Shown here: positions 8,081-17,168 of the stretch, one piece after another
How positions within the stretch are numbered: the stretch's first letter is position 1
Layout: each line of letters opens with the position of its first letter
Origin: UKL13-3 sp964392775
Lineage (GTDB): Bacteria; Bacteroidota; Bacteroidia; UKL13-3
Length of the DNA stretch: 64,000 bases
Reading direction: 5' to 3'
NCBI GenBank assembly: GCA_964392775.1
Contig: CAYMRD010000004.1
Span: 89,615-153,614, forward strand
The notes under the pieces: model-generated
What the model saw: the letters and a program-made list of their open reading frames with translations, nothing else
Databases searched by the model: none
Told to the model about the DNA's origin: nothing
Program-made: the position numbers and the translations under genes

Positions 8081-11000
8081 TAGTGTAGTACAGATATTTT
8101 ATGCTCAAATGAGCCTTGAGCCAACTTGATTTTTAGCAGATAAATTCCAGGAGGTAAATCGGCTACAGAAATTTTTACTTCATTATTGGTAATATTGGGT
8201 ATTGCCGATAAAACTTCTACACCCTGAATATTAAATAACGAAATAGAATTCACTAACGTTCCTTCTGGTAAATTAATCGTCATCATTTCGTTTGATGGGT
8301 TAGGGAACACTGTAATTGCATCAGAAATGGGAGTTTTACCATCTGTTTTATTTGGGACTAAATCGGTAAATGGAGTGGTCTGAGGTTTTGCTGTTTCGAT
8401 TTTATCGCAATTCCAGATTGTTTTTGCAAACTCAACAGGAGTAATTAGCCCTTGAACCAACATGTTTTCTTGTGTAAGTTGACAAATCCACTTATTCAGA
8501 AAGTCGTGGTGTCGACCATCATCAGAAGCTAATAAAGAGTCTAAAAGTAATAAAGCTCTGTTGTAATTATGCTCAAGTCTTAAGGTTAATAAATAATCTA
8601 CTGTCAGGTCAAAAGCTTTCTGTTGATTGTTTTTGAATGTAGTGCTGATTAAACTAAGTTGGATTTGCTTTAATAATTCTGTTTCTGGTGTCGGCATTCC
8701 ATAAACAATTTGCTTTTGAGAGTATCCCGTTCCTAACAAACTAAGCATTTTATCATAAACGATGCCTTTCAATGATCCAACTTTATTTGGGTCTGAGTGA
8801 TGAAAATCGGAAAAGAGAATGTTTTTGCAAGATGCAAAGGATACGGAGTAATTTTTTGATTTATAAATATTGTGCAACTCTTCATTTAATGTACTCCCTG
8901 ATGGAGTTGTTATATTGGAGATGTTTTTGACAAAATAATTTTCTGAAATATCAGATTCTCCTTGCTTTCCATACTCAGGATTGTCGTCTTGCATTAAAGT
9001 AGGGCATAAAGAAGCCAAATCGGGTGGAGTTGTAAGAATACTGTTAACCATTACAGTGCCGTTTCCACTGTTGCCAAATCTTTTATAGTCAAATTGTCCT
9101 TCTATATAAGGGTTTGGAACAGCGTAATAGAATGAATAAAAGTGATTTGTTTGAGATGGACTTTCTGCCCATTTCCAATAATTGTTATTTGCCCATAGCT
9201 CATTGACATACATAGAATAGTCCTTGGTCATACTTCCTTCGAATGCATCCAGATCGCTGCTTAAGTTCGAATAGGCATTGTTGATTTGAATATCACTTGC
9301 ATAGTATGCCTGAATAGTGGTTCTGTATCCGCTGAGGTCAGATCGTCCTCCAAAGGCCGCAAGGGTTGGGTCCATTATCAAAGATGCAGAATTGCTAATG
9401 GTTATTGCTGCTGGATTGCCACTACTGTATCCGGTAGTTTTAATTCGGCTACACGAAATTGATACTGGTGCATTATTGACAACTAATCCTGATACTTTTT
9501 GATTAAGAATATTACATCTGATAATGTTTAAGCTACCTCCTGTTGCCCCAGAAAAGTATACTCCTTTTCCTCCAGATATTGGAGGGCCATTTTGTGAATT
9601 TGTTTGAACGTAAATACCCTCCAAATATGTATCAAAGGATTGTGCTTCGAATTTAATTGGTTCGGAACTATTAAGGAATGAGGAATTAAATATTTCGGTT
9701 TTTGAGTTATATACCTTCAGTGCATTTGCATCTAATTGACTAAATATAACATCATTAATATAGAGAACGTCATTTCCTGTATAAATATTTGACCCCGTAA
9801 GTTGTCCATTAAAAATACCGTTGGTAATAGACGTGTTTGAAAAACAATAAGCATCCGCAATGTCCCAATCAGTATTGGCAGAAGTTAAAGGTTTATTAAA
9901 GTAATAATATCCCCCGTTTATGGCACAGTATGAAAAAATAATAGGTGCTGAAAACGTTACGTGTGCACTGCTTATGATTTGCCCGCCATCTACAGTTATC
10001 GGATATGTTGATGTGATGTTTATTTTGTTGTTAGAATTGAATGGCTTAAACTCAAGAACCTTGTCGGTTTTACCTGTTCCCATTATATTAAGCAGCCCAT
10101 TACCTGTTATATTTACGCTTTTCGTACCATCTCCTCCTGTGAAACAAATGAATCCGTTACCTGTGTAGGTAAAGTGGAAACCATTGGATAAAACAAGATT
10201 AGCTCCCGGTTCAAATTCAATAGAACTTTCATTGTCACTTAACTGAACATTTACATATTCGTCAAAAACTAAGGTAGAACCGTTATGGACAATAATCTTA
10301 GACGAATTATGTAATATAAGTGCCGACCCATATTCGAACCGGACTGTAGCGTTGTTGTTTATATTGAGAATCCCGGATCTGTTATCTGTAGATGAGCCTA
10401 ATTCCATGGTTGAGGTGTTTCTCATGATTACGGTAATGGGTTCCTTTCCGCAGCCTTTGCCACTTAATGATAAGGTAAATACACTATTAGGGTCAGGAAT
10501 AAAAGTATTGAATGATGAACTGTAGATATCAGGTAATAAAATAGGAGTTGAGGTGTTTATTTGTAAACTTGAGAGAGAACTACATGTAATGCTATGGTAG
10601 AGCACATTTCCCGTTGTAAAGCTTGGATTTGAAGGAGAGGTCGACTTTTGATACCCAAAGTTGAGCGGGTAAAAATACAGTTCTCCTCCACTGATGCTAA
10701 GAAGTTGCTGTATTGCTTCATCATAAGCCCTTGAGCTGCCTAAAATCTCTGTTGCTAAAATAAATCCGGATTGTGATGTGGGAATTGAATGACTTTCGTT
10801 CCAAAAATGATTGTTGGCTGACGTTGTAGATGGAGCAGATAAACTTTTAAAGAAGGTAATATTATTTGTGGGAGAATAAATAAAGTGAGGTTCAGTACCT
10901 CCTCCGGGTATTGGCACGTCAATTTGAATTTGCGAAAGGTCATACACGTAAGGGTATCTTAAGTCGCTTGTGTTTAATGCATTACTGCTGATGCTGGGAA

Positions 11001-13038
11001 CGAAGCAAAACTGGTCTACGTATACTCCAACTGTTCCTCCAATTGAATGGCTTAATGTATTAATATTGCCACCAGTAAATGATTTTACTGATTGATAACC
11101 TCCCGGGGCATTGTCATACGACATGAAACCTTCACTGTTAGCAGAACTGTACCTATACCAACTGCTAATTTTAGTTGTAGTGCCAGAAACTGAAAATCCA
11201 TTCCACACTTGCACATATAAATTTATATCACCTTTGTAAAACTCTGCACTAGGCTGGTTCTCTGGTAGTCCTCTGAGTTTAAAATCAATATTTAGAGTAG
11301 CAGAGGCAATAAGAGGAAACATTGCAACTTGTTTTGATGTAAGTTCTCCGATTAACATATTATCGGGTAAAAAATCGTATCCTAAATCTGAAGGATACTG
11401 TTGCCCTTTGGCTGCAATGCTCCCATTGCTAATGGCAATTTCCCTGCAATTAGATAAGCCGCCAAATGTCAGGTAATAATCATAAAAGGCTTTGTTAGCC
11501 GGCCCTGTCCATACACTATCTCTGTTTTTTACAAACATTTCGTTGTTGTCGTAAACATTTGAAATCAACAACTGCTTGGCTGCCGGGCAGTTTATAGTGG
11601 TAATTCCATCCCTAAAGGATTTGGGAAGGTTGAATAACTCTTTTATTTCTCCTTCTATGTTCACATTAACATCGGGCAGAAACCACGGAGTTCTCACTCT
11701 TATCTCTTTAATTTGGGAGATTGATTCAAGTTGCTTCATCAGCAACTGAATGGAACGAGGTACGTAAGCACCTTTATGTGGTGCATCAAGGCTAAAAAAC
11801 ACATCTGTTTCGTGGTCAATATTTTCATTTTCAAGCTGTTTTAACCCGAGGTGGCCAATTACGCCTCCCATACTGATGCCCAGTACCATATTGGCATCCG
11901 TGCTTCCGTTTGCATGTTTAAGTGTATTTATTTCATTTAATATTTGCTTAAAAAGTGCTGTGTTACGTTCAATAAAATCACCTCCGTTATTGTAGTCTAT
12001 ATATACTAGGTCATAACCTTGCGCTTCCAATTCTTCTAAAAGTTCTTTGGTTTCCTCATACCTTATCAATTTCAACAGAGTTTCGCTATAATTGAAATCG
12101 TTTAATGGATCAAATGGCTCCAAGATAATCAATGGTTTTGTAAGCTGTGTTTTACCACATCCTAAAGCAATTGTAACGGTTGCCCCACTGTGGTTGGATG
12201 TAGGGATAATGTGCCAATCATTACTAGGGTCATAATCATAAACTGGTAGGCTTGCTCTTTTTTGGAAGAATACAGGAGAGATTCCCCCTTGAACACGGCC
12301 ATTAGCATACCATACAATGAACTCAGCCAACATATCTCCTTCAAATTGTGTAGCATCAATGGTTAAAGGTACATCAGGGTATAAGATATAATAAATGTCG
12401 GTATTGCTAAAGTGTATGGTAACTCCACTAATATCCATTCCCGTATTGGATAAAACCAAATCAGACGGCAACATCCATGTGAGCATACCTTGTTCAAAAC
12501 GATCAGCACCCGGAGCAATGGCAAAGGCATTATTTTGCCCGTAAATGCCCATCCATGCATTAGGGCCGGATCTGATAACCGGGTCTGCTTCTGTTAATTC
12601 AAGTATACCATTGGCAAGTACATCGGGTAAAATATAGTTGTAATCAACATCAAACAGTACCAAAGGTGTAATATGGTTAGCGGTATAGGTATCAACCTTA
12701 TTTCGTAAAACATCAGTGCTGTCCAGCAAGGTTGCCGTATCGCCTAAGTTTGCCATCTGAAACGCGGTATGCATACTGCAAATGGTTTCAAAGTGAGTGG
12801 TATCGTCTACCTCTAATTGTCCGGTATGTTTTTGCGGGTCAATCCAGTTAATGGCCCTGTCTATTAAATACCCGGTATTAACGGTACTCAGATCAATTTC
12901 AGAAAACAAGTTGGTCCATTTGGCTGGAAATTCATAATCGGTACTGTCGTAAAAATCAGTTCCGGATTGGGTGTAAACGATTTGAGCCTGTATTTGTGTT
13001 GTTACCAACCACACAAATACTAAAAATAAACGTTTCAT
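8080..13038 (-). CDS. Giant T9SS-secreted protein: alpha/beta-hydrolase N-part, beta-helix middle, sorting domain
   Basis: 1652 residues. MKRLFLVFVWLVTTQIQAQ is a signal peptide. Residues about 300-460 look like an alpha/beta-hydrolase: KPLIILEPFD, then the nucleophile elbow GISMGG with Ser389, then FFSLDAPHKGA; a lipase or esterase is likely. From about residue 850 to 1350 the sequence is rich in short N, G, I and S repeats (for example IIVHNGSTLVF and GNGLLNIMGTGK), typical of a right-handed beta-helix. The end, from VFPNPSNEMMTINLPEG to the Lys-containing terminus, is a T9SS type A sorting domain, so the protein is exported across the outer membrane and probably anchored or released. Substrate unknown. 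The next gene upstream is a lipoprotein, 22 bp away. Confidence 0.85.
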   Translation of the reverse strand: MKRLFLVFVWLVTTQIQAQIVYTQSGTDFYDSTDYEFPAKWTNLFSEIDLSTVNTGYLIDRAINWIDPQKHTGQLEVDDTTHFETICSMHTAFQMANLGDTATLLDSTDVLRNKVDTYTANHITPLVLFDVDYNYILPDVLANGILELTEADPVIRSGPNAWMGIYGQNNAFAIAPGADRFEQGMLTWMLPSDLVLSNTGMDISGVTIHFSNTDIYYILYPDVPLTIDATQFEGDMLAEFIVWYANGRVQGGISPVFFQKRASLPVYDYDPSNDWHIIPTSNHSGATVTIALGCGKTQLTKPLIILEPFDPLNDFNYSETLLKLIRYEETKELLEELEAQGYDLVYIDYNNGGDFIERNTALFKQILNEINTLKHANGSTDANMVLGISMGGVIGHLGLKQLENENIDHETDVFFSLDAPHKGAYVPRSIQLLMKQLESISQIKEIRVRTPWFLPDVNVNIEGEIKELFNLPKSFRDGITTINCPAAKQLLISNVYDNNEMFVKNRDSVWTGPANKAFYDYYLTFGGLSNCREIAISNGSIAAKGQQYPSDLGYDFLPDNMLIGELTSKQVAMFPLIASATLNIDFKLRGLPENQPSAEFYKGDINLYVQVWNGFSVSGTTTKISSWYRYSSANSEGFMSYDNAPGGYQSVKSFTGGNINTLSHSIGGTVGVYVDQFCFVPSISSNALNTSDLRYPYVYDLSQIQIDVPIPGGGTEPHFIYSPTNNITFFKSLSAPSTTSANNHFWNESHSIPTSQSGFILATEILGSSRAYDEAIQQLLSISGGELYFYPLNFGYQKSTSPSNPSFTTGNVLYHSITCSSLSSLQINTSTPILLPDIYSSSFNTFIPDPNSVFTLSLSGKGCGKEPITVIMRNTSTMELGSSTDNRSGILNINNNATVRFEYGSALILHNSSKIIVHNGSTLVFDEYVNVQLSDNESSIEFEPGANLVLSNGFHFTYTGNGFICFTGGDGTKSVNITGNGLLNIMGTGKTDKVLEFKPFNSNNKINITSTYPITVDGGQIISSAHVTFSAPIIFSYCAINGGYYYFNKPLTSANTDWDIADAYCFSNTSITNGIFNGQLTGSNIYTGNDVLYINDVIFSQLDANALKVYNSKTEIFNSSFLNSSEPIKFEAQSFDTYLEGIYVQTNSQNGPPISGGKGVYFSGATGGSLNIIRCNILNQKVSGLVVNNAPVSISCSRIKTTGYSSGNPAAITISNSASLIMDPTLAAFGGRSDLSGYRTTIQAYYASDIQINNAYSNLSSDLDAFEGSMTKDYSMYVNELWANNNYWKWAESPSQTNHFYSFYYAVPNPYIEGQFDYKRFGNSGNGTVMVNSILTTPPDLASLCPTLMQDDNPEYGKQGESDISENYFVKNISNITTPSGSTLNEELHNIYKSKNYSVSFASCKNILFSDFHHSDPNKVGSLKGIVYDKMLSLLGTGYSQKQIVYGMPTPETELLKQIQLSLISTTFKNNQQKAFDLTVDYLLTLRLEHNYNRALLLLDSLLASDDGRHHDFLNKWICQLTQENMLVQGLITPVEFAKTIWNCDKIETAKPQTTPFTDLVPNKTDGKTPISDAITVFPNPSNEMMTINLPEGTLVNSISLFNIQGVEVLSAIPNITNNEVKISVADLPPGIYLLKIKLAQGSFEHKISVLH

Positions 13039-13060
13039 AGTGTTAGGTTATAAGGTTAGG

Positions 13061-13666
13061 TTATTTTTTGATATCAAAACGGCCATCTGTGATATGCATT
13101 ATATTCCCATCTCTATCATACAGATTGAAAGCAAAAGTTCCGGAGAAAATTCCTTTATTGTAATCTACCATAGAGAATTGAACAAACCCTGTTTGTAAGG
13201 TGTCGGCCTCGTAGTAAATAGTGCGATCAACGTTTGAATATAGTCCAGTACTTTTAGTTAAATTGTTAGCCGGAAAAAAAATAGTTATGGTGTCATTTAT
13301 AGGATTCAATGTAAATGATAAGGCATCTTTAGATAGTGAATTGTAGGTGCTAATATTGATTTGATTAAACCAAATGTCCGCAGTTAATCCAGGGTTTAAC
13401 CATCCATCTTTAGGAGTCCAATTTTTACCATTAATTTTACAGCCAAAAAAGTTGTAGCCTTTGGTGGTTATTGGGGGTAAGCAGGTATCGCAATAAGTAG
13501 GTTTGGTACTAACTGGTTTTGTGGGTGTGTGTGGGGTATCCGTATCTGTTGTTTTTTTGCAGCCGGTAATCAATAATGGCATACTTAGCAATAAAGCTGC
13601 AAAAAGTGCTAAGGCCATTTGCGTAGTGGCTTTCATGTGCTTTTTGTTTACAACCAGGTTATTCAT
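13061..13666 (-). CDS. Lipoprotein, DUF6252-like
   Basis: About 201 residues. The chosen start gives MNNLVVNKKHMKATTQMALA, a basic N-region and a hydrophobic core ending LLITGC, a lipobox whose Cys would be lipidated. ATG at 13636 (MKATTQ) is an equally good start. A Thr/Pro/Lys-rich linker follows the Cys. The body (CKINGKNWTPKDGWLN near the start, GTFAFNLYDRDG and ITDGRFDIKK at the end) matches the pattern of small Bacteroidota lipoproteins of the DUF6252 type, beta-rich and of unknown role. It is just upstream of the giant hydrolase and probably shares its transcript, so it may be a surface partner of it. Confidence 0.7.
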   Translation of the reverse strand: MNNLVVNKKHMKATTQMALALFAALLLSMPLLITGCKKTTDTDTPHTPTKPVSTKPTYCDTCLPPITTKGYNFFGCKINGKNWTPKDGWLNPGLTADIWFNQINISTYNSLSKDALSFTLNPINDTITIFFPANNLTKSTGLYSNVDRTIYYEADTLQTGFVQFSMVDYNKGIFSGTFAFNLYDRDGNIMHITDGRFDIKK

Positions 13667-13848
13667 TTTTGTATTTATTATAACGATACAAATCAAAGTG
13701 ATTGAAAAATGGGAAATTCCCTAATTTTTTGGGAAATTTCCCTGGTTGTTTATTTTGAGTTGTGTTTTAAAGATGTATTTTAGCATTAAATAACTATCCA
13801 CTTTTAGGCAAGTCAATCTTAATTGTAATAAAAATGTGTTTTAACGGC

Positions 13849-13888
13849 AGCGAAACGCTGCGTTCTTTCGCTGTGAACGCTGCGGTTT
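13849..13888. repeat. Two adjoining GC-rich hairpins in an AT-rich divergent promoter region
   Basis: GCAGCGAAACGCTGC is a 6 bp stem with an AAA loop. Directly after it, TTCGCTGTGAACGCTGCGG repeats the same letters. TTTTAAC and GTTTAAA flank the pair as mirror ends. The site lies between the divergent lipoprotein and response-regulator genes and may be an operator or a mobile palindrome. Confidence 0.5.
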
Positions 13889-13936
13889 AAATATTGTTGA
13901 CTATAAACGGATACTCATTTAGCATTATATAACCCT

Positions 13937-14551
13937 ATGAAAACGTATAATATAGCCATCATTGATGACTGCCCGGTTTGGAGAACCCTTATCGAGTATC
14001 AATTACACAAATCGTCCTTGTTTAAGGTTTGCATGCAGTGTGAATGGATTGGTGATATTGAATCAAATATTGCACACTTATCGCAAGCCGATATGGTGTT
14101 GTTGGATATTTACCTGCCCACAACTGACGGGTACAGTATTTATAAAATTATCAGGGAACACCTGCCACAGCTACCTGTTGTTGTTTTTTCATCATCATCG
14201 CACAATTATGATATAAGCAGGTTTATGCATACGGATATTTTGGGCTATATCAATAAGTGCCGAATCGAGAATTTAGTGGAAGACTTATCTGTATTGCTTA
14301 ATCTCAAACACAAAAATGGCTATAAGTACAATCCGATTAAGGATGAGGAGATGAGGTTATTACATCTTGTGTGTATGAAAAAGACCAATGATGAAATAGC
14401 TGAACAAATTAATGTGGATGCGAAAACGGTAGAGAATAAGTTGAATAAGTTATGCGATAAACTTTACATTGAACATAAAAAAATAGCGGTATATGAATTT
14501 TGTGTTCAATATGGTTTTTGGAATCCATGGAAACATACAATGGTATTGTAG
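13937..14551 (+). CDS. Orphan response regulator, receiver + LuxR-type HTH
   Basis: 204 residues, cytoplasmic. The receiver domain covers residues 1-125: acidic pair Asp10-Asp11, phosphoacceptor Asp57 in LLDIYLP, Ser85 region VVFSSS, and Lys107 in GYINK. The C-terminal part (about 135-195) is a helix-turn-helix of the LuxR/NarL kind: EEMRLLHLVCMKKTNDEIAE, then VDAKTVENKLNKL. It probably activates or represses transcription when phosphorylated. No histidine kinase is near, so the partner is elsewhere. Its targets are unknown; the divergent lipoprotein/hydrolase pair is a reasonable candidate because the two share a 240 bp upstream region with paired hairpins. Confidence 0.88.
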   Translation: MKTYNIAIIDDCPVWRTLIEYQLHKSSLFKVCMQCEWIGDIESNIAHLSQADMVLLDIYLPTTDGYSIYKIIREHLPQLPVVVFSSSSHNYDISRFMHTDILGYINKCRIENLVEDLSVLLNLKHKNGYKYNPIKDEEMRLLHLVCMKKTNDEIAEQINVDAKTVENKLNKLCDKLYIEHKKIAVYEFCVQYGFWNPWKHTMVL

Positions 14552-14559
14552 CATAATAT

Positions 14560-14854
14560 CAGAGCCTGTTTTATACTCTTGCCAAATGCAGAACAGGCCA
14601 GCTCCTGTTCAAATAATTCTGACAAAAGCTAACACAACAAGATGCAGGCTGCGGTTGATCTTACGTTCACAATTTTTCCATAACCTCCTGCATTTTCTAT
14701 CCAGCTAAAGGAGCGTTACACAACTCATCTTTGGGGAATAACAGGAAAGGAGTGTAGCTCATTTCGTTTGGCTTAAATTCTTTATTCTTTATCTGCCTAT
14801 GCCCTCATACTTTGTATGTTTTATTCAACACAGATAGATTTTGAACAGGCTCTG
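14560..14854. mobile_element. 295 bp non-coding element with CAGAGCCTGTT terminal inverted repeats
   Basis: CAGAGCCTGTT at 14560-14570 is exactly mirrored by AACAGGCTCTG at 14844-14854. The interior has no open frame of use and contains another AACAGG...CCTGTT pair near the left end (14592-14610). Size, perfect ends and lack of coding capacity fit a non-autonomous insertion-sequence derivative. No convincing target duplication was found. It fills most of the 425 bp between the response regulator and the DUF3467 gene. Confidence 0.6.
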
Positions 14855-14900
14855 AGATTTTGTGTAACGCTATTTCAGGACGAAACAAATCGTTAAAAGT

Positions 14901-14937
14901 AAAAGAGGAGTAAGTTTCCTTACTCCTCTTTTTTTAT
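14901..14937 (+). terminator. Strong Rho-independent terminator
   Basis: AAAGAGGAGTAAG and CTTACTCCTCTTT pair perfectly around TTTC and are followed by a T run. It isolates the DUF3467 gene from upstream transcription. Confidence 0.88.
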
Positions 14938-14950
14938 GCGAATCAATTTG

Positions 14951-14958
14951 TACATTTG
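14951..14958 (+). promoter_or_regulatory. Bacteroidota -7 box (TACATTTG)
   Basis: TACATTTG fits TAnnTTTG exactly. It lies 19 bp before the DUF3467 ATG and just after a terminator. The -33 region (TTTTTATG) is only weakly TTTG-like. Confidence 0.6.
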
Positions 14959-14976
14959 GCCTGTCAATATTTAATC

Positions 14977-15291
14977 ATGGAAAACGAAAACAACAACAAC
15001 AATCAAATCAATATAGAATTGAGCGAAGAAATGGCGGAGGGTACATACAGCAATCTGGCCATTATCACACATTCAAATTCGGAGTTTGTAGTAGACTTTA
15101 TCCACATCATGCCGGGTGTTCCAAAGGCTAAGGTAAAATCACGTATTGTGCTCACGCCCGAGCATGCAAAACGGTTGTATTTAGCTTTGGGCGATAATAT
15201 CACCAAATACGAAGATGCGAACGGAACCATTAAGTTTCATGACGGACCGGCTATTCCAATGAACTTTGGCGGACCTACCGGGCAGGCTTAA
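14977..15291 (+). CDS. DUF3467 protein, 104 residues
   Basis: The ATG at 14977 gives MENENNNNNQINIELSEEMA; the earlier TTG would run into the promoter box. The protein matches DUF3467: AEGTYSNLAIITHSNSEF, VDFIHIMPGVPKAKVKSRIV, and TPEHAKRLYLALGDNI. It is small, cytoplasmic and widely conserved, with no known activity. The last four bases overlap the end of the convergent membrane-protein gene. An Asn-rich N-terminal run is a feature of many family members. Confidence 0.85.
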   Translation: MENENNNNNQINIELSEEMAEGTYSNLAIITHSNSEFVVDFIHIMPGVPKAKVKSRIVLTPEHAKRLYLALGDNITKYEDANGTIKFHDGPAIPMNFGGPTGQA

Positions 15292-15941
15292 TTTATTGTT
15301 TGCAATAATAACGGAAGTTTCATGAGCATGGTTCCGTAATACAGGATCACAAAGCCGATAATATGGAAGTAAATCAGCAGGGATAGGGCGATTTCAGTTA
15401 CACGTATACCTGTTAGTTTTTGGATGCGGAGGGTACGGATCACCTTGCTCAAATGCGCTAAACATTTGGTGGCACACAGGATGCCGAGGATATATCCAGC
15501 AATGGCAATTTCGTATCCGCCATTGAAATAAAAATACCAAACGGATACAATGGCAAAAAACAGGAAGTTGATAAACCAGGTGGATGCATCATAGCGCTCA
15601 TCGGGCAGGTGTTCGTGTTCCAGGTCGTAGTCGATATGGAAATACCGGATGAAGTGAAAGACGGAAACGAGGGCCAGAATGAGGATAAAAATGACCTTAT
15701 ACATGAGGTGTGTGCGATGCTCAAAACGTTTAACCTGTTCGTCTGCAATTTTCTGTTTGATTACGTTTTTGTAGTCAGGACCAAACTCTGCAGCAAAACT
15801 TTGGCGGGACATGCGGCTTTTAATCACCCGAAGCTGATAAATCTCATTTTCGGTGTGCTCAAGGGCCCTTCGGTATTCGAAAGCGCTCAAAACAACTAGG
15901 GTAAGGATGACTATAACCTGAAGAAAATTGCCAAGTCGCAT
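15288..15941 (-). CDS. Membrane protein, 217 residues, unknown function
   Basis: Hydrophobic segments can be seen at about residues 5-20, 80-98, 122-138, 143-158 and 183-205. A charged stretch of about 55 residues after the first segment (RRALEHTENEIYQLRVIKSR) may be a coiled coil or loop outside the membrane. I recognise no family. It converges on the DUF3467 gene with a 4 bp overlap and is divergent from carA, whose promoter is in the 79 bp between them. Confidence 0.7.
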   Translation of the reverse strand: MRLGNFLQVIVILTLVVLSAFEYRRALEHTENEIYQLRVIKSRMSRQSFAAEFGPDYKNVIKQKIADEQVKRFEHRTHLMYKVIFILILALVSVFHFIRYFHIDYDLEHEHLPDERYDASTWFINFLFFAIVSVWYFYFNGGYEIAIAGYILGILCATKCLAHLSKVIRTLRIQKLTGIRVTEIALSLLIYFHIIGFVILYYGTMLMKLPLLLQTIN

Positions 15942-15970
15942 AGGGGAAAGATAAAAAGTGTTAAAAAATG

Positions 15971-16003
15971 TTTGATTCGATTGAAGCCGAATATATATCT
16001 TTG
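15971..16003 (+). promoter_or_regulatory. Promoter of carA (TTTG / TATCTTTG)
   Basis: TTTG at 15971-15974 and TATCTTTG at 15996-16003, separated by 21 bp, fit the Bacteroidota sigma consensus. The predicted start of transcription lies only about 10 bases before the TTG start codon of carA. Confidence 0.65.
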
Positions 16004-16020
16004 CCCAAATCTAAGCAACC

Positions 16021-17124
16021 TTGAACAAGTCAATCACTAAATTCTCTGCCACCCTTGTTTTAGCGGATGGCACTGTTTTTAAAGGAACTTCCATCGGTAA
16101 AATAGGAACCACTACCGGAGAAATATGTTTCAATACCGGTATGACCGGTTATCAGGAAGTTTTCACAGATCCCTCATATTACGGTCAGATATTGCTGCAA
16201 ACCAATGTTCACATCGGGAACTACGGTGTGGCCAATGATGAAACCGAATCTGATTCGATTAAAATAGCCGGATTGGTTTGCAAGGACTTTAATGTTCCTT
16301 ACTCTCGCAAAATGGCTGATGGAACCGTACAGGATTATTTTGCCCTGAACAATATTGTAGGAATCACAGGAATAGATACCCGCGAGTTGGTACGACATGT
16401 ACGCAGCAAAGGCGCTATGAATGCCATCATTTCTTCAGAAGATAAAACGGTTGAACAATTGCTGGCCGAGCTCAAAGCCGTTCCTTCAATGGAAGGATTG
16501 GAGTTGTCGTCAGTGGTTTCAACACCCGCCACCTATTATTTGGGTGATGAGGCAACTGCGGTAAAACGTGTTGCTGTACTTGATTTAGGGGTGAAGAAAA
16601 ACATCCTGCGCAATCTGGTAAACAGAGGATGTTATCTGGCTGTATTCAACGGTAAAACACCGTTTGCCGAGATGATGAAGTTTAAACCGGATGGCTTTAT
16701 GATTTCAAACGGCCCCGGAGACCCCGCTACCATGGAGTATGCAGTTGAAACCGTAAAAACCATTTTGGATAATGAAGTGCCATTGTTTGGTATTTGCCTC
16801 GGACATCAGGTTTTGGCCGAAGCCAATGGATTGAAAACTTACAAAATGCATAACGGTCACCGCGGGTTAAATCATCCGGTTAAAAACCTGATTACCGGTG
16901 TATGTGAAATCACCTCACAAAACCACGGGTTTGCGGTGAAGGCCGAAGATATCAATAACAATCCGAACGTAGAAGTAACACATATCAACTTAAACGATAA
17001 TACGATTGAAGGTATCCGTTTGAAAAACAAGAAAGCATTTTCGGTACAATACCATCCCGAAGCTGCTCCCGGACCGCACGACTCGAACTACTTGTTTGAT
17101 GATTTTATTAAATTGATGAACTAA
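16021..17124 (+). CDS. carA: Carbamoyl-phosphate synthase small subunit
   Basis: 367 residues, cytoplasmic. It supplies ammonia from glutamine to the large subunit CarB for carbamoyl phosphate, the precursor of arginine and pyrimidines. The N-terminal half begins ATLVLADGTVFKGTSIG and holds GEICFNTGMTGYQEV. The C-terminal half is a class I glutamine amidotransferase: SNGPGDP, then FGICLGHQVL with the catalytic Cys, and QYHPEAAPGP with His and Glu of the triad. An in-frame TAA lies three codons before position 16021, so the TTG there is the only available start before residue 40. carB is not in the window. Confidence 0.95.
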   Translation: MNKSITKFSATLVLADGTVFKGTSIGKIGTTTGEICFNTGMTGYQEVFTDPSYYGQILLQTNVHIGNYGVANDETESDSIKIAGLVCKDFNVPYSRKMADGTVQDYFALNNIVGITGIDTRELVRHVRSKGAMNAIISSEDKTVEQLLAELKAVPSMEGLELSSVVSTPATYYLGDEATAVKRVAVLDLGVKKNILRNLVNRGCYLAVFNGKTPFAEMMKFKPDGFMISNGPGDPATMEYAVETVKTILDNEVPLFGICLGHQVLAEANGLKTYKMHNGHRGLNHPVKNLITGVCEITSQNHGFAVKAEDINNNPNVEVTHINLNDNTIEGIRLKNKKAFSVQYHPEAAPGPHDSNYLFDDFIKLMN

Positions 17125-17168
17125 TATTGTTATTGAGTTATTAGTTAATTAGTTATTACATAATCCTT

